This document shows positions 44,654 to 52,795 of a stretch of 64,000 nucleotides of DNA, piece after piece; positions within the stretch are counted from its first letter, which is position 1; every line of letters starts with the position of its first letter. This DNA comes from Flavobacterium cutihirudinis (lineage in GTDB: Bacteria > Bacteroidota > Bacteroidia > Flavobacteriales > Flavobacteriaceae): positions 806,001 to 870,000 of the forward strand of contig NZ_QRDQ01000009.1 of assembly GCF_003385895.1 (NCBI RefSeq). Direction: 5' to 3'. A program made the position numbers and the translations under genes. The notes under the pieces were generated by a model, which worked only from the letters and a program-made list of their open reading frames with translations, was not told where the DNA came from and did no database searches.

Positions 44654-45532
44654 TCATTTCTCCTCCAAAGCCTTTTTGTACATTTCGAAATTAGCTTTTA
44701 TTTTATCGTCTAGTTCCGGTTCTTTAATATCAGTGTACTTTTGCATTTCTTCCCAAATAATTTTTGCCACTATATAGCGCGCCATTTCTTTATCATCGGC
44801 AGGAACAACATACCAAGGCGCATAATCAGTAGAAGTTTTACTGATTGCTTCTTCATAATATTTTTGATATTCATCCCAATGTTCACGTTCTTTCAAATCG
44901 CCCGGAGAAAATTTCCAATGGTGTTTTTCTTCTTCCAGACGACGCAGTAAACGTTCTCTTTGCTCGTCTTTGCTCAAATGAAGATAAAACTTCATTACAA
45001 TGGTTCCGTTTTGCGAAATATGTTTTTCGAAATTATTGATCTGATCAATTCTTCTTTCCCAAAACTCATCTGTAATATCATCAACAGATTTAATGTCCGG
45101 TAAATTTTCAGATAAAATATATTCAGGATGCACACGCGTTACCAAAACATTCTCGTAATGTGTACGATTGAAAATGGCAAACTTTCCTTTTTCAGGCAAT
45201 GCAATATAATGGCGCCATAAATAATCATGTTCTAATTCGCTTGAATTTGGCGTTTTAAAACTATGAACCACCACTCCACGCGGATTAAATTCTTTAAAAA
45301 CTTCCCGAATCAAACTGTCTTTCCCCGAAGTATCCATTCCTTGTAGGCAAATTAAAACCGCGTATTTATTATGCGCATACATAACATCTTGCAAATCGCT
45401 CAATTTTGCCTGAACTTTATCTAGTTTTTCTTCTTTTTCGTCATCGTCGGCATCAATATTTAATAAAGTCGGAATCTTGCTTAGTTTTATTTTATCTGTA
45501 ACTTTAAAATCTTTCGGGTTTATTGATTTCAT
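44654..45532 (-). CDS. Polyphosphate kinase 2 family nucleotide phosphotransferase
   Basis: 292 residues. The P-loop is LQGMDTSGKDSLIREVFKEF and the lid/Walker B equivalent is IFNRTHYENVLVTRVHPEY. The THYEN...RVH wording is the class III form, which can phosphorylate AMP and ADP from polyphosphate. Other conserved parts are NPRGVVVHSFKTPNS and HHWKFSPGDLKEREHWDEY. No signal peptide, so cytosolic. It sits 38 bases downstream of structured element D on the same strand and is convergent with the small outer-membrane gene. Confidence 0.88.
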   Translation of the reverse strand: MKSINPKDFKVTDKIKLSKIPTLLNIDADDDEKEEKLDKVQAKLSDLQDVMYAHNKYAVLICLQGMDTSGKDSLIREVFKEFNPRGVVVHSFKTPNSSELEHDYLWRHYIALPEKGKFAIFNRTHYENVLVTRVHPEYILSENLPDIKSVDDITDEFWERRIDQINNFEKHISQNGTIVMKFYLHLSKDEQRERLLRRLEEEKHHWKFSPGDLKEREHWDEYQKYYEEAISKTSTDYAPWYVVPADDKEMARYIVAKIIWEEMQKYTDIKEPELDDKIKANFEMYKKALEEK

Positions 45533-45570
45533 ATTTTTAAATTTTGTCTCATAAATATAGTAATTTTACG

Positions 45571-45717
45571 AAGCATATTCCTGCTATTCATTGCAATACT
45601 TTTTCAATAAATTGCTTTTTTCCAAAGCCATAACAAGAGCTTCCGCTGGTCGCTTTGTTCTGTCAGGTAAAATGCAATTTCTTTTCAAAGTATTTCCATT
45701 ACTATCAGGGCTAGGCA
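45571..45717 (-). ncRNA. Structured RNA-like element, copy D (Flavo-1-like)
   Basis: On the minus strand it begins CTAGCCCTGATAGTAATGG and ends GCAATGAATAGCAGGAAT. P2: AATACTTT against AAAGTATT (45687-45694 and 45595-45602). P3: AAATTGC against GCAATTT (45674-45680 and 45609-45615). P4: AACAA against TTGTT (45632-45636, 45655-45659). Apical loop GCGACCAGCGGAAGC. It lies 38 bases before the PPK2 start, sense. Confidence 0.75.
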
Positions 45718-45749
45718 GTTATTTTTAAAAGTACATATTAAAAAAATCA

Positions 45750-46391
45750 ATGAATAACATCAGAATTCTAATTTTAATTTTCTTTTTTATTGCCTTATCT
45801 TCAAATTGCCAAACAAATAAAGATACTGATACAGACAAGCTGACATCTGATTTTATTAAAAATCTTCAGTCAAAGACAATTGATACTATTTGTATTTATA
45901 AAAATTATTGTGGTGGTTGCGCCATGAAAATTGATCCAGATAGTATTGAAATTTGCATTGACTCCCCTGTTTATGTTTTTTGGAAGCAAAATGGAAAAAC
46001 TTTTATAACTAAAATTAATCATTGCTGGGAATATTTAGATACTGCAATTAAAGTCGAATTTTGGAAAATTTATTTTTCTAATCAAAACATCATACAAAAA
46101 GAAAAGTTTGAGGAGTTTGAATATTTTCCATATAAAAATATTAAGGAAGTAAAAAGCAGTTTATTAATTGATCATTCTGGAGTTCAAATTTTTAAAATAA
46201 TTCTTAAAGACGCAATCATTGAAAAACATTTTAATTCCTTTCAGATGAAAAAGCAAAATGACTCTGGAATAATAAACATTAATTACAAACACAACAACAA
46301 GCTAAAAAGCAAATTAATTATGGATATTCTCGAAAAAGCTGTTTCAGAAGCAGAAAAAAACAATACATTCAAAAAGATAAAATCAAGATAA
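45750..46391 (+). CDS. Lipoprotein of unknown function
   Basis: 213 residues. A hydrophobic signal ends LSSNC (C20), a likely lipobox. The mature part has a YCGGC motif near position 53 and two further cysteines (EICIDSP, NHCWEY), but no recognised domain. High lysine and isoleucine content, AT-rich codon use. It is followed 24 bases later by a DUF6929-like gene, so the two may be co-transcribed. Function unknown. Confidence 0.6.
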   Translation: MNNIRILILIFFFIALSSNCQTNKDTDTDKLTSDFIKNLQSKTIDTICIYKNYCGGCAMKIDPDSIEICIDSPVYVFWKQNGKTFITKINHCWEYLDTAIKVEFWKIYFSNQNIIQKEKFEEFEYFPYKNIKEVKSSLLIDHSGVQIFKIILKDAIIEKHFNSFQMKKQNDSGIININYKHNNKLKSKLIMDILEKAVSEAEKNNTFKKIKSR

Positions 46392-46415
46392 AAAAGATTT
46401 TAAAAACATCATTTC

Positions 46416-47252
46416 ATGGAAAAATTCACATTAGAAATATTATTTCAAATCATCGGAATCGGTTCTGCATCAGGATTATTTTATAATAATGATGCACTTT
46501 ATGTTATTGGTGACAACAGCGGATTCCTTTACGAATACAATATGCAGAATCAGCAATTGAATCAACATCCTTTAATTGATAATCCATCACAAAATATTCC
46601 GAAAAATCTAAAACCTGATTTTGAATCTATCACGCATCAAAATGATACGCTCTATGTTTTTGGTTCCGGTTCAACCGAAAACCGAAACAAAATGATTGAA
46701 TTCGATCTTAAATCTAAATCTGTTTTAAAGAAAAATAATTTGGTTGACATTTACGGTTTAATGCAAAGTTTCGGCGAAATAAAACCGGAAGATTTCAATC
46801 TGGAAGGCGCAATTTTTGATGGCGAAAACTGGTTTCTATTCAATCGCGGAAACGGAATTTCAAACAAAAACACCATTTTTACCATTCATGCAAAAAGTCT
46901 AGAAGATGAATTTGCTCTGATTGCTGTTAATTATAAACTTCCAAAAATAAAAGGCGTTCGTTCCAGTTTTACCGATGCAGTTTTTGTCGAAGATAAAATC
47001 TATTTCCTTTCAACTGCCGAAGACACAAAATCAACTTACGATGATGGCGAGATTCTGGGAAGTTTCATTGGAAGAATAGATCTTAAAACCATGAAAATTG
47101 ATTTTACTCAAAAAATAACTTCAACAAATAAATTCGAAGGTCTGACTTTCTACAAAAAAGAAAACAACAAAATTGAGTTTTTGCTTTGCGAAGATAATGA
47201 CACAGAACTTTTAGAAACAAAGATTTATAAATTGACTTTGCCGGTTAAATAA
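46416..47252 (+). CDS. Beta-propeller protein, DUF6929-like
   Basis: 278 residues. Repeated strands of propeller type: IIGIGSASGLFYNNDALYVIGDNSGFLYEYN, FESITHQNDTLYVFGSGSTENR, NLEGAIFDGENWFLFNRGNG, FTDAVFVEDKIYFLSTAED and NKFEGLTFYKKENNKIEFLLCEDND. The order resembles a Bacteroidota family I recall as DUF6929, with no signal peptide and no known function. Probably cytoplasmic or released by a non-classical route. Confidence in the family name is moderate, in the fold higher. Confidence 0.65.
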   Translation: MEKFTLEILFQIIGIGSASGLFYNNDALYVIGDNSGFLYEYNMQNQQLNQHPLIDNPSQNIPKNLKPDFESITHQNDTLYVFGSGSTENRNKMIEFDLKSKSVLKKNNLVDIYGLMQSFGEIKPEDFNLEGAIFDGENWFLFNRGNGISNKNTIFTIHAKSLEDEFALIAVNYKLPKIKGVRSSFTDAVFVEDKIYFLSTAEDTKSTYDDGEILGSFIGRIDLKTMKIDFTQKITSTNKFEGLTFYKKENNKIEFLLCEDNDTELLETKIYKLTLPVK

Positions 47253-47260
47253 AGCTAGAC

Positions 47261-47380
47261 GATTACAATATGTCGTTTAAAATATAATCGTTTTAGACTA
47301 TTTGCGATTACAATATAATTCGTTTACAATATTTGCAATTACAATATAATTCGTTCACAATATTTGCGATTACAATATAA
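47261..47380. repeat. 31-bp tandem repeats
   Basis: Two complete units (47306-47336 and 47337-47367, starting GATTACAATATAATTCGTT or AATTACAATATAATTCGTT) with partial or diverged units on both sides. The last merges directly with the GTAGAGGCGCAC palindrome. No spacers, so not CRISPR. Confidence 0.75.
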
Positions 47381-47381
47381 T

Positions 47382-47488
47382 CGTAGAGGCGCACGGCAGT
47401 GCGTCTACGCAAAGAATATCAAACACACTTTGCACAAAAAAATCATTACGGATTCCCTGACGTTAGACGCACTGCCGTGCGTCTCTAC
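47382..47488. repeat. GTAGAGGCGCAC paired palindrome, copy 2
   Basis: CGTAGAGGCGCACGGCAGTG (47382 on) and its near-complement ending CGTGCGTCTCTAC (47463-47488) enclose about 53 bases. Each arm is self-complementary (GCGCACGGCAGTGCG). Same design as 28574-28646. Confidence 0.8.
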
Positions 47489-47565
47489 AATAAAAAAACG
47501 TTAAACAATCTACATTAAAACCAATCAACATTAAAACCAACCTCAAAAACCTACAACCCAAATAA

Positions 47566-48246
47566 ATGCTCAACATTTCAAACTCAGCAAAAAAACCGAC
47601 TTTAATTATTGGCATTATACTTTCAGTTGTTCTTCCCTTTCTGGCAATTTACTTTTCGGTATTAATCAAAAAGTTAGGCATTGACAATGAAACCCAATTC
47701 TATATTTCAAGATTTGCCATTTGGATTTCCCTTTTGCTATTATATTTATTTGCTTTAAAAATAGAGAAACAGCCCTTTTTACTTTGGGGAGAAACAGAAT
47801 ACTCCTTTCTGTCTTTCGCGAAAGCAGTATTTATAACATTCTTAAAATTATTTATAGCAGTTTTTTTGACAGGCCTTATAATAATGCTTTTTAAAATAAC
47901 CGAAGAAAGCACCGTGTTGAATAAAGCTATGGCTCTTTTTAAAAAGAGTTACTTACTACTCTTTTTTACATGTGTAACCGCCGGAATTACCGAAGAATTA
48001 ATTTTTAGAGGTTATTTATTACCAAGATTGGAATTGGCATTAAAAAACAAAAAAATGGCAATAGTTGTTTCCAGCGTTCTGTTTGGTTTTCTTCATTTCG
48101 GTTATGGAACTTTGCTGAATGTCATTGGCCCAATTGTAATCGGATTGGTATTTGCAATCCAATATGATCAATACAGAAACATCAAAATCCTGATTCTGTG
48201 TCATTTTTTATGGGATCTTATGCTTTTGTCGGCAAAAACAAGATAA
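47566..48246 (+). CDS. CPBP-family intramembrane metalloprotease
   Basis: 226 residues, seven or eight membrane segments. The catalytic motifs are TEELIFRGYLLPRLE (EExxxR), FGFLHFGYG (second, with histidine) and CHFLWDLM (third, HxxxD). Members cleave membrane substrates or modulate toxins, and the target is unknown. The reading frame begins after a repeat-rich 313-base gap and is followed by the sigma-factor gene 129 bases later. Confidence 0.85.
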   Translation: MLNISNSAKKPTLIIGIILSVVLPFLAIYFSVLIKKLGIDNETQFYISRFAIWISLLLLYLFALKIEKQPFLLWGETEYSFLSFAKAVFITFLKLFIAVFLTGLIIMLFKITEESTVLNKAMALFKKSYLLLFFTCVTAGITEELIFRGYLLPRLELALKNKKMAIVVSSVLFGFLHFGYGTLLNVIGPIVIGLVFAIQYDQYRNIKILILCHFLWDLMLLSAKTR

Positions 48247-48375
48247 AAAACAGACAATCATAAAAACCGCTAAAACAACACATTACAAGATAAATTAAAC
48301 TATTTTTATCTTTTTTTCATCTTCGTCCCAACCTTTTTATCTTTTTAGTTCTCTTTATAGTTAAAGACCATAATT

Positions 48376-48912
48376 GTGATAAACGAAACTCAAATTTCTA
48401 ACTGCAAAAAAATGAACCGGGATGCCCAGCGTCAGGTTTATGAGCATATGGCTCCAAAACTGTATCGCGTTTGCAAACGATACCTCAAGAAAGAAGAAGA
48501 AATTGAAGAAGCGCTGGCCGACGCTTTCTATACCATATTTACAAAATTAGATCAGCTAAAAGAAGAAAAGGCTTTTGAAGCCTGGGCCAGAAAAATAGCC
48601 GTAAATCATTGTTTGGCAACCATCAGGAAAAGCACAAATTTCAACATGTATCTTGATGATGTAAAAGTACTTTCTCAGCCTTTTACAGGTGAAATGAACG
48701 GATTAGAAGAAGAAGATTTACTCAATTTATTAAACCATATTCCGGATGGCTGTAAAACCGTTTTTAACCTTTTTGTTATAGAGGGTTACGGTCATAAAGA
48801 AATTGCAGCGATGCTCAATATTTCCGAAGGCACTTCTAAATCGCAATTGAATGTTGCGAAAACCAAGCTGAAGGAATTAGTAAATAAATTGTATTATCAA
48901 AAAGCAAAATAG
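48376..48912 (+). CDS. ECF-type RNA polymerase sigma factor
   Basis: 178 residues starting at GTG (48376); an ATG further in would remove part of region 2. Region 2 motifs are RQVYEHMAPKLYRVCKRYLKKEEEIEEALADAFYTIF and region 4 is EDLLNLLNHIPDGCKTVFNLFVIEGYGHKEIAAMLNISEGTSKSQLNVAKTKLKEL, a clean HTH. It starts transcription of an unknown regulon. The next gene begins two bases after its stop and encodes a membrane protein with an anti-sigma-like N-terminus, a typical sigma/anti-sigma arrangement. Confidence 0.88.
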   Translation: MINETQISNCKKMNRDAQRQVYEHMAPKLYRVCKRYLKKEEEIEEALADAFYTIFTKLDQLKEEKAFEAWARKIAVNHCLATIRKSTNFNMYLDDVKVLSQPFTGEMNGLEEEDLLNLLNHIPDGCKTVFNLFVIEGYGHKEIAAMLNISEGTSKSQLNVAKTKLKELVNKLYYQKAK

Positions 48913-48914
48913 TC

Positions 48915-49877
48915 ATGGACAATCAAGATAAAATATTCAACAGATTTAAGGAAGCTGCAGACAATGCAGAAACCAAAGATTTTCCGGGAATGGAAAAAAT
49001 CTGGTCGCGCGTTGAAGAAAAACTCGATAAAAAAGAAGATAAAAAAACCATCGCTTTGTGGAAAAAAATTGCAATTGCAGCTTCTCTTTTATTATTGATT
49101 TCTTTAGGCGCACAATTTTTAAAATCGGATAAAACAACTATTCAAAATCCGAAAGTTGTAATTAATGAAACTGAAAAAGATGCTACTTCAAATTCGGTTT
49201 CAGAAAGTAATAATGCTGTTGTTTCTGTCGATTCTCCCTTAGTTTCCAAAACTGAAGCTATAAAGATTTTAGAAAATCAGACCAAAAAGAAAGAACACGT
49301 TGCAATTCAGGAAACACTTGCTCCAAATACGGATTTTACGCCAGCTGCAGCAGAACCACAAATTGCAGCAGAAACAGTTATGCCAGTTCAAGCCGCGAGA
49401 GCAGAAGTTTTTGAAGAAGAAGATAATAGAACATCAAAAAAAACAGTAACCATGGATATGGGTTATTCAAGTAGTCCGCAACGAGAAGCTGCCAAAGTTG
49501 CTTTTGCAGATAAAAGTGCCCAGAAAGCCAAGAAAAATGTACCCTTAGTAGTCCTTAACGGAAATGCAATGGCGCACAGTGATGATGTAAAAAAAGACAA
49601 AATGATGCAGAATGAACTTCCAAATCTAAGTCCCGAAAATGTCGAATCACTTGTAATTCTGGATGAACCTTTATATATAATTGATGGCATATATTATTCT
49701 GAAAATGATTTATTTGGGAATAATCCAACGAGTCCTTACGCTCCTTTAGACAAACAAGACATAAAAACAATAACCATTTTACAAGATCTTGAAGCCACAT
49801 CAAAATATGGCGAAAAAGGTAAAAAAGGAGTTGTAATAATTACCACAAAAACAGGAAAACCAACTCCTAAAAAGTAA
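48915..49877 (+). CDS. Membrane anti-sigma-like protein with plug-like C-terminus
   Basis: 320 residues. The cytoplasmic helical head (1-50; FNRFKEAADNAETKDFPGMEKIWSRVEEKLD) resembles anti-sigma heads, followed by one membrane helix (51-68; KIAIAASLLLLISLGAQF). The outer part is long and low-complexity (E/T/P/A-rich), then from 209 repeats plug-type strands: PLVVLNGNAM...LSPENVESLVILDE, and PLYIIDGIYY...LDKQDIKTITILQDLEATSKYG, GVVIITTKTGK. These match the SusC plug sequence PLFIIDGV...INSNDVESMSVLKDASSSAIYG. It has no barrel. It probably inhibits the sigma factor until a plug-like partner interacts. Confidence 0.7.
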   Translation: MDNQDKIFNRFKEAADNAETKDFPGMEKIWSRVEEKLDKKEDKKTIALWKKIAIAASLLLLISLGAQFLKSDKTTIQNPKVVINETEKDATSNSVSESNNAVVSVDSPLVSKTEAIKILENQTKKKEHVAIQETLAPNTDFTPAAAEPQIAAETVMPVQAARAEVFEEEDNRTSKKTVTMDMGYSSSPQREAAKVAFADKSAQKAKKNVPLVVLNGNAMAHSDDVKKDKMMQNELPNLSPENVESLVILDEPLYIIDGIYYSENDLFGNNPTSPYAPLDKQDIKTITILQDLEATSKYGEKGKKGVVIITTKTGKPTPKK

Positions 49878-49956
49878 CTGCAATTCAATTAAAGCTTTGT
49901 CAAATATCTAGAGTTGACAAAGCAACACACGAACATTAATCTTAATTTTTACTATC

Positions 49957-52122
49957 ATGAAAAGTCTAAAACTTATTTCATCAGCCATTGCTATGCTTAT
50001 ATGTTTCGTATCCATAGCACAAGAAAAAACAATTTCCGGAATCATTTCAGATGAAAACAAACAGCCAATTCCGGGTGCGAATGTTTTCAATGAAAGTACA
50101 AAGGCCACTGCCACAACCAATTTTGATGGCCGATACAGTATTCAGGCAAAAACAGGAGACATGCTTGTTTTTAACTACGTTGGATATAAAACCCAAAGAC
50201 AAAAGGTTCAAAACTCAAACACAATTAATATTCAACTTTTTGCAGAAAGTCTAAGCTTAAATGAAGTTGTTGTAGTGGGTTACGGAACAAGAGACGCTGA
50301 ATATGAAGATCGAAGTTATGCTCGTGCAGAAAGAAAAAAAGCAAAAATGACTACTTCTGTAGCCTTGCAAGGAAAGGTCGCCGGAGTTCAGATTCAGAAT
50401 AATGTTGGATATGTTGCAAACCCAAGTCCAACTGTTTCCATACGCGGAATCGCTTCGGTTTCTGCAAAAAACGAACCAATGTATATTATTGACGGAGTTC
50501 CTGCAAAAGCCAGTCAAATGGCAAAAATTAATCCGAATGATATTGATAATGTTTCTGTTTTAAAAGACAAAGCTGCAACTTCAGTTTACGGAAATAAAGC
50601 TTCTAATGGCGTTGTTGTTATTTCGACTAAAAATGAAATTTACAAAAACCTTTCGGAAAAAGAACTGGATAAAAAATTAAATATCATTCCAACACCAACT
50701 GAACCAAATCAGGAAGATTATGACACTTTCGTGGAAAATGCTTTCGAAAGTCCAAAAACTGCACCGCTTTCTACGTTTTCAATTGATGTTGATAATGCTT
50801 CATATACGAATATCAGACGTTTTTTAAACAACGGACAGCAGGTTCCAAAAGATGCAGTGCGTGTAGAAGAAATGGTTAATTTTTTTAAATATACTTATCC
50901 GCAGCCAAAAGATGAAAATCCGTTTTCTATTAATACGGAAGTAAGTAATTCTCCTTGGAATTCAAACAATAAAATCCTGAAAATTGGTTTACAAGGAAAA
51001 AACATTCCGACTAACGATTTACCTGCTTCGAATCTTGTTTTTTTAATTGATGTTTCAGGTTCAATGAGCGATATGAACAAATTGCCTTTACTAAAACAAT
51101 CCATGAAAATTTTGGTAAATGAATTACGAGCAAAAGACAAAGTTGCAATAGTGGTTTATGCGGGCGCTGCGGGAATGGTTTTGCCACCGACTTCTGGCGA
51201 TGAGAAAAAGACAATTATTGACGCATTGGATAAATTAGAAGCCGGCGGAAGTACTGCAGGTGGCGCAGGAATTGAACTGGCTTATAAAATTGCAGCCGAA
51301 AACTTTATTAAAAGTGGAAACAACAGAGTAATTCTCGCAACTGATGGCGATTTTAACGTTGGAAATTCTTCAAATACTGATATGGAAAAATTAATTGAAG
51401 AAAAAAGAAAAACAGGCGTTTTCTTAACTTGTCTTGGTTACGGAATGGGAAATTACAAAGACAGTAAAATGGAAGTTCTTGCCGATAAAGGAAATGGAAA
51501 TTATGCTTACATTGATAATATTCAGGAAGCAAATCGTTTTTTAGGAAAAGAATTTAAAGGCTCGATGTTCGCTATTGCGAAAGATGTAAAAATCCAGATT
51601 GAATTTAATCCGAAACAAGTTCAGGCGTATCGTTTGATTGGTTATGAAAACAGAAAACTTCGTCCGGAAGATTTCAAAAACGATGCAATTGATGCCGGCG
51701 AATTAGGAAGCAATTATACCGTTACGGCTTTGTATGAAATTATTCCAGCTGGTGTAAAAAGTGATTATTTAGCTGAACAGCCAGATCCTTTAAAATACAC
51801 TAAAACAGAACCCGATGCGAACAATTACAGTAATGAACTGGCAACTATAAAATTCCGTTACAAAAAACCTGATGGCGAAAAAAGTATCGAAATGGTTCAG
51901 GTTATTGAGAACAAATCGGTTGTTTTGGAGAAAGCGAGTGATGATATGAAATTCAGTTCGGCTGTGGCTTGGTTTGGATTGAAATTGAGAGATTCAAAAT
52001 TAATTGCTGACAAATCTTCGGATGAAATTGTAAAATTAGCGAAGCAAGGAAATTCAAACGATGGCGAAGGTTATAAAGCTGAATTTATTCGTCTTGTCGA
52101 AGGCGCGAAACAATACAATTAA
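49957..52122 (+). CDS. Secreted CarboxypepD_reg + TonB plug + vWA (YfbK-like) fusion
   Basis: 721 residues. A signal peptide (1-21) is followed by a carboxypeptidase-regulatory domain (25-98; ISGIISDENKQPIPGANVFN), the linker LNEVVVVGYG (101-110) and a plug domain (about 130-226; ALQGKVAGVQIQ, MYIIDGVP, ATSVYGNKASNGVVVISTK). No barrel follows: instead there is a YfbK N-terminal module (about 273-325), a vWA domain with MIDAS D366-V-S368-G-S370 and ATDGDFNVG, and the YfbK C-terminal region. It lies 79 bases after the anti-sigma-like gene, probably in one operon. It may be a periplasmic scaffold or signal relay; no family name for the fusion is known to me. Confidence 0.82.
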   Translation: MKSLKLISSAIAMLICFVSIAQEKTISGIISDENKQPIPGANVFNESTKATATTNFDGRYSIQAKTGDMLVFNYVGYKTQRQKVQNSNTINIQLFAESLSLNEVVVVGYGTRDAEYEDRSYARAERKKAKMTTSVALQGKVAGVQIQNNVGYVANPSPTVSIRGIASVSAKNEPMYIIDGVPAKASQMAKINPNDIDNVSVLKDKAATSVYGNKASNGVVVISTKNEIYKNLSEKELDKKLNIIPTPTEPNQEDYDTFVENAFESPKTAPLSTFSIDVDNASYTNIRRFLNNGQQVPKDAVRVEEMVNFFKYTYPQPKDENPFSINTEVSNSPWNSNNKILKIGLQGKNIPTNDLPASNLVFLIDVSGSMSDMNKLPLLKQSMKILVNELRAKDKVAIVVYAGAAGMVLPPTSGDEKKTIIDALDKLEAGGSTAGGAGIELAYKIAAENFIKSGNNRVILATDGDFNVGNSSNTDMEKLIEEKRKTGVFLTCLGYGMGNYKDSKMEVLADKGNGNYAYIDNIQEANRFLGKEFKGSMFAIAKDVKIQIEFNPKQVQAYRLIGYENRKLRPEDFKNDAIDAGELGSNYTVTALYEIIPAGVKSDYLAEQPDPLKYTKTEPDANNYSNELATIKFRYKKPDGEKSIEMVQVIENKSVVLEKASDDMKFSSAVAWFGLKLRDSKLIADKSSDEIVKLAKQGNSNDGEGYKAEFIRLVEGAKQYN

Positions 52123-52173
52123 TAAAAATTATATTACATTTGGGCTTTATTCGAAAACTTATTTTATTCACGT

Positions 52174-52761
52174 ATGAACCCAATTTTAAGCCAAAATCTA
52201 TTTTTAGTTAAAGAACACGTCGGAATGTTTAAAGCCTCAAACAATTACGACATTTATAATCCGGAAAGCAATCAAATTATCATGAACTGTCGTGAAAACA
52301 ATTTGGGATTTTTTACCAAAATACTGCGTTTCACAGATTACAAAAGAGCAACACCTTTTAATGTTGAAATCACATCAGCTACGGGTGAAAAATTAATAAC
52401 TGTAAAACGAGGAATTGCAATATTTAGATCTACTGTTGAAGTTTTAGATGAAAAAGATCGTTTGATTGGAACTTTCAAACAAAAATTCTTTTCGATTGGA
52501 GGACGATTTGAAATTTTAGACAAAAACGAAAGGCCGGTTGCAACACTTCAGGGAAAATGGACAGGCTGGGATTTTAAATTCTCACATGAAAATAAACAAT
52601 TGGCTCAGGTAAGTAAAAAATGGGCTGGAATAGGAAAAGAATTCTTTACAAGTGCTGATAATTATGTACTTCAAATTGAAGAAACTGTACCAAATGACAG
52701 TCCGTTAAGACAATTGATTTTGGGAGCTGTAATGTGTATTGACATGGTTCTGAAAGAATAA
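52174..52761 (+). CDS. Phospholipid scramblase / LURP-one-related family protein
   Basis: 195 residues. A twelve-strand tubby-like barrel is suggested by NLFLVKEHVGMFKASNNYDIYNPES, CRENNLGFFTKILRFTDYKRATPFNVEI, GRFEILDKNERPVATLQGKW and DNYVLQIEETVPNDSPLRQLILGAVMCIDMVLKE, the last a hydrophobic helix at the C-terminus. This order matches the scramblase family. The biological role in bacteria is unknown. It follows the vWA gene after 51 bases and could belong to that operon. Confidence 0.75.
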   Translation: MNPILSQNLFLVKEHVGMFKASNNYDIYNPESNQIIMNCRENNLGFFTKILRFTDYKRATPFNVEITSATGEKLITVKRGIAIFRSTVEVLDEKDRLIGTFKQKFFSIGGRFEILDKNERPVATLQGKWTGWDFKFSHENKQLAQVSKKWAGIGKEFFTSADNYVLQIEETVPNDSPLRQLILGAVMCIDMVLKE

Positions 52762-52795
52762 CGAAAAGTTGTTAAACTTAGATTAAGAATACTTT

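Noticed and set aside
47261..47390. Possible CRISPR array
   Set aside because: The 31-bp units follow each other without spacers, and no cas gene is present.
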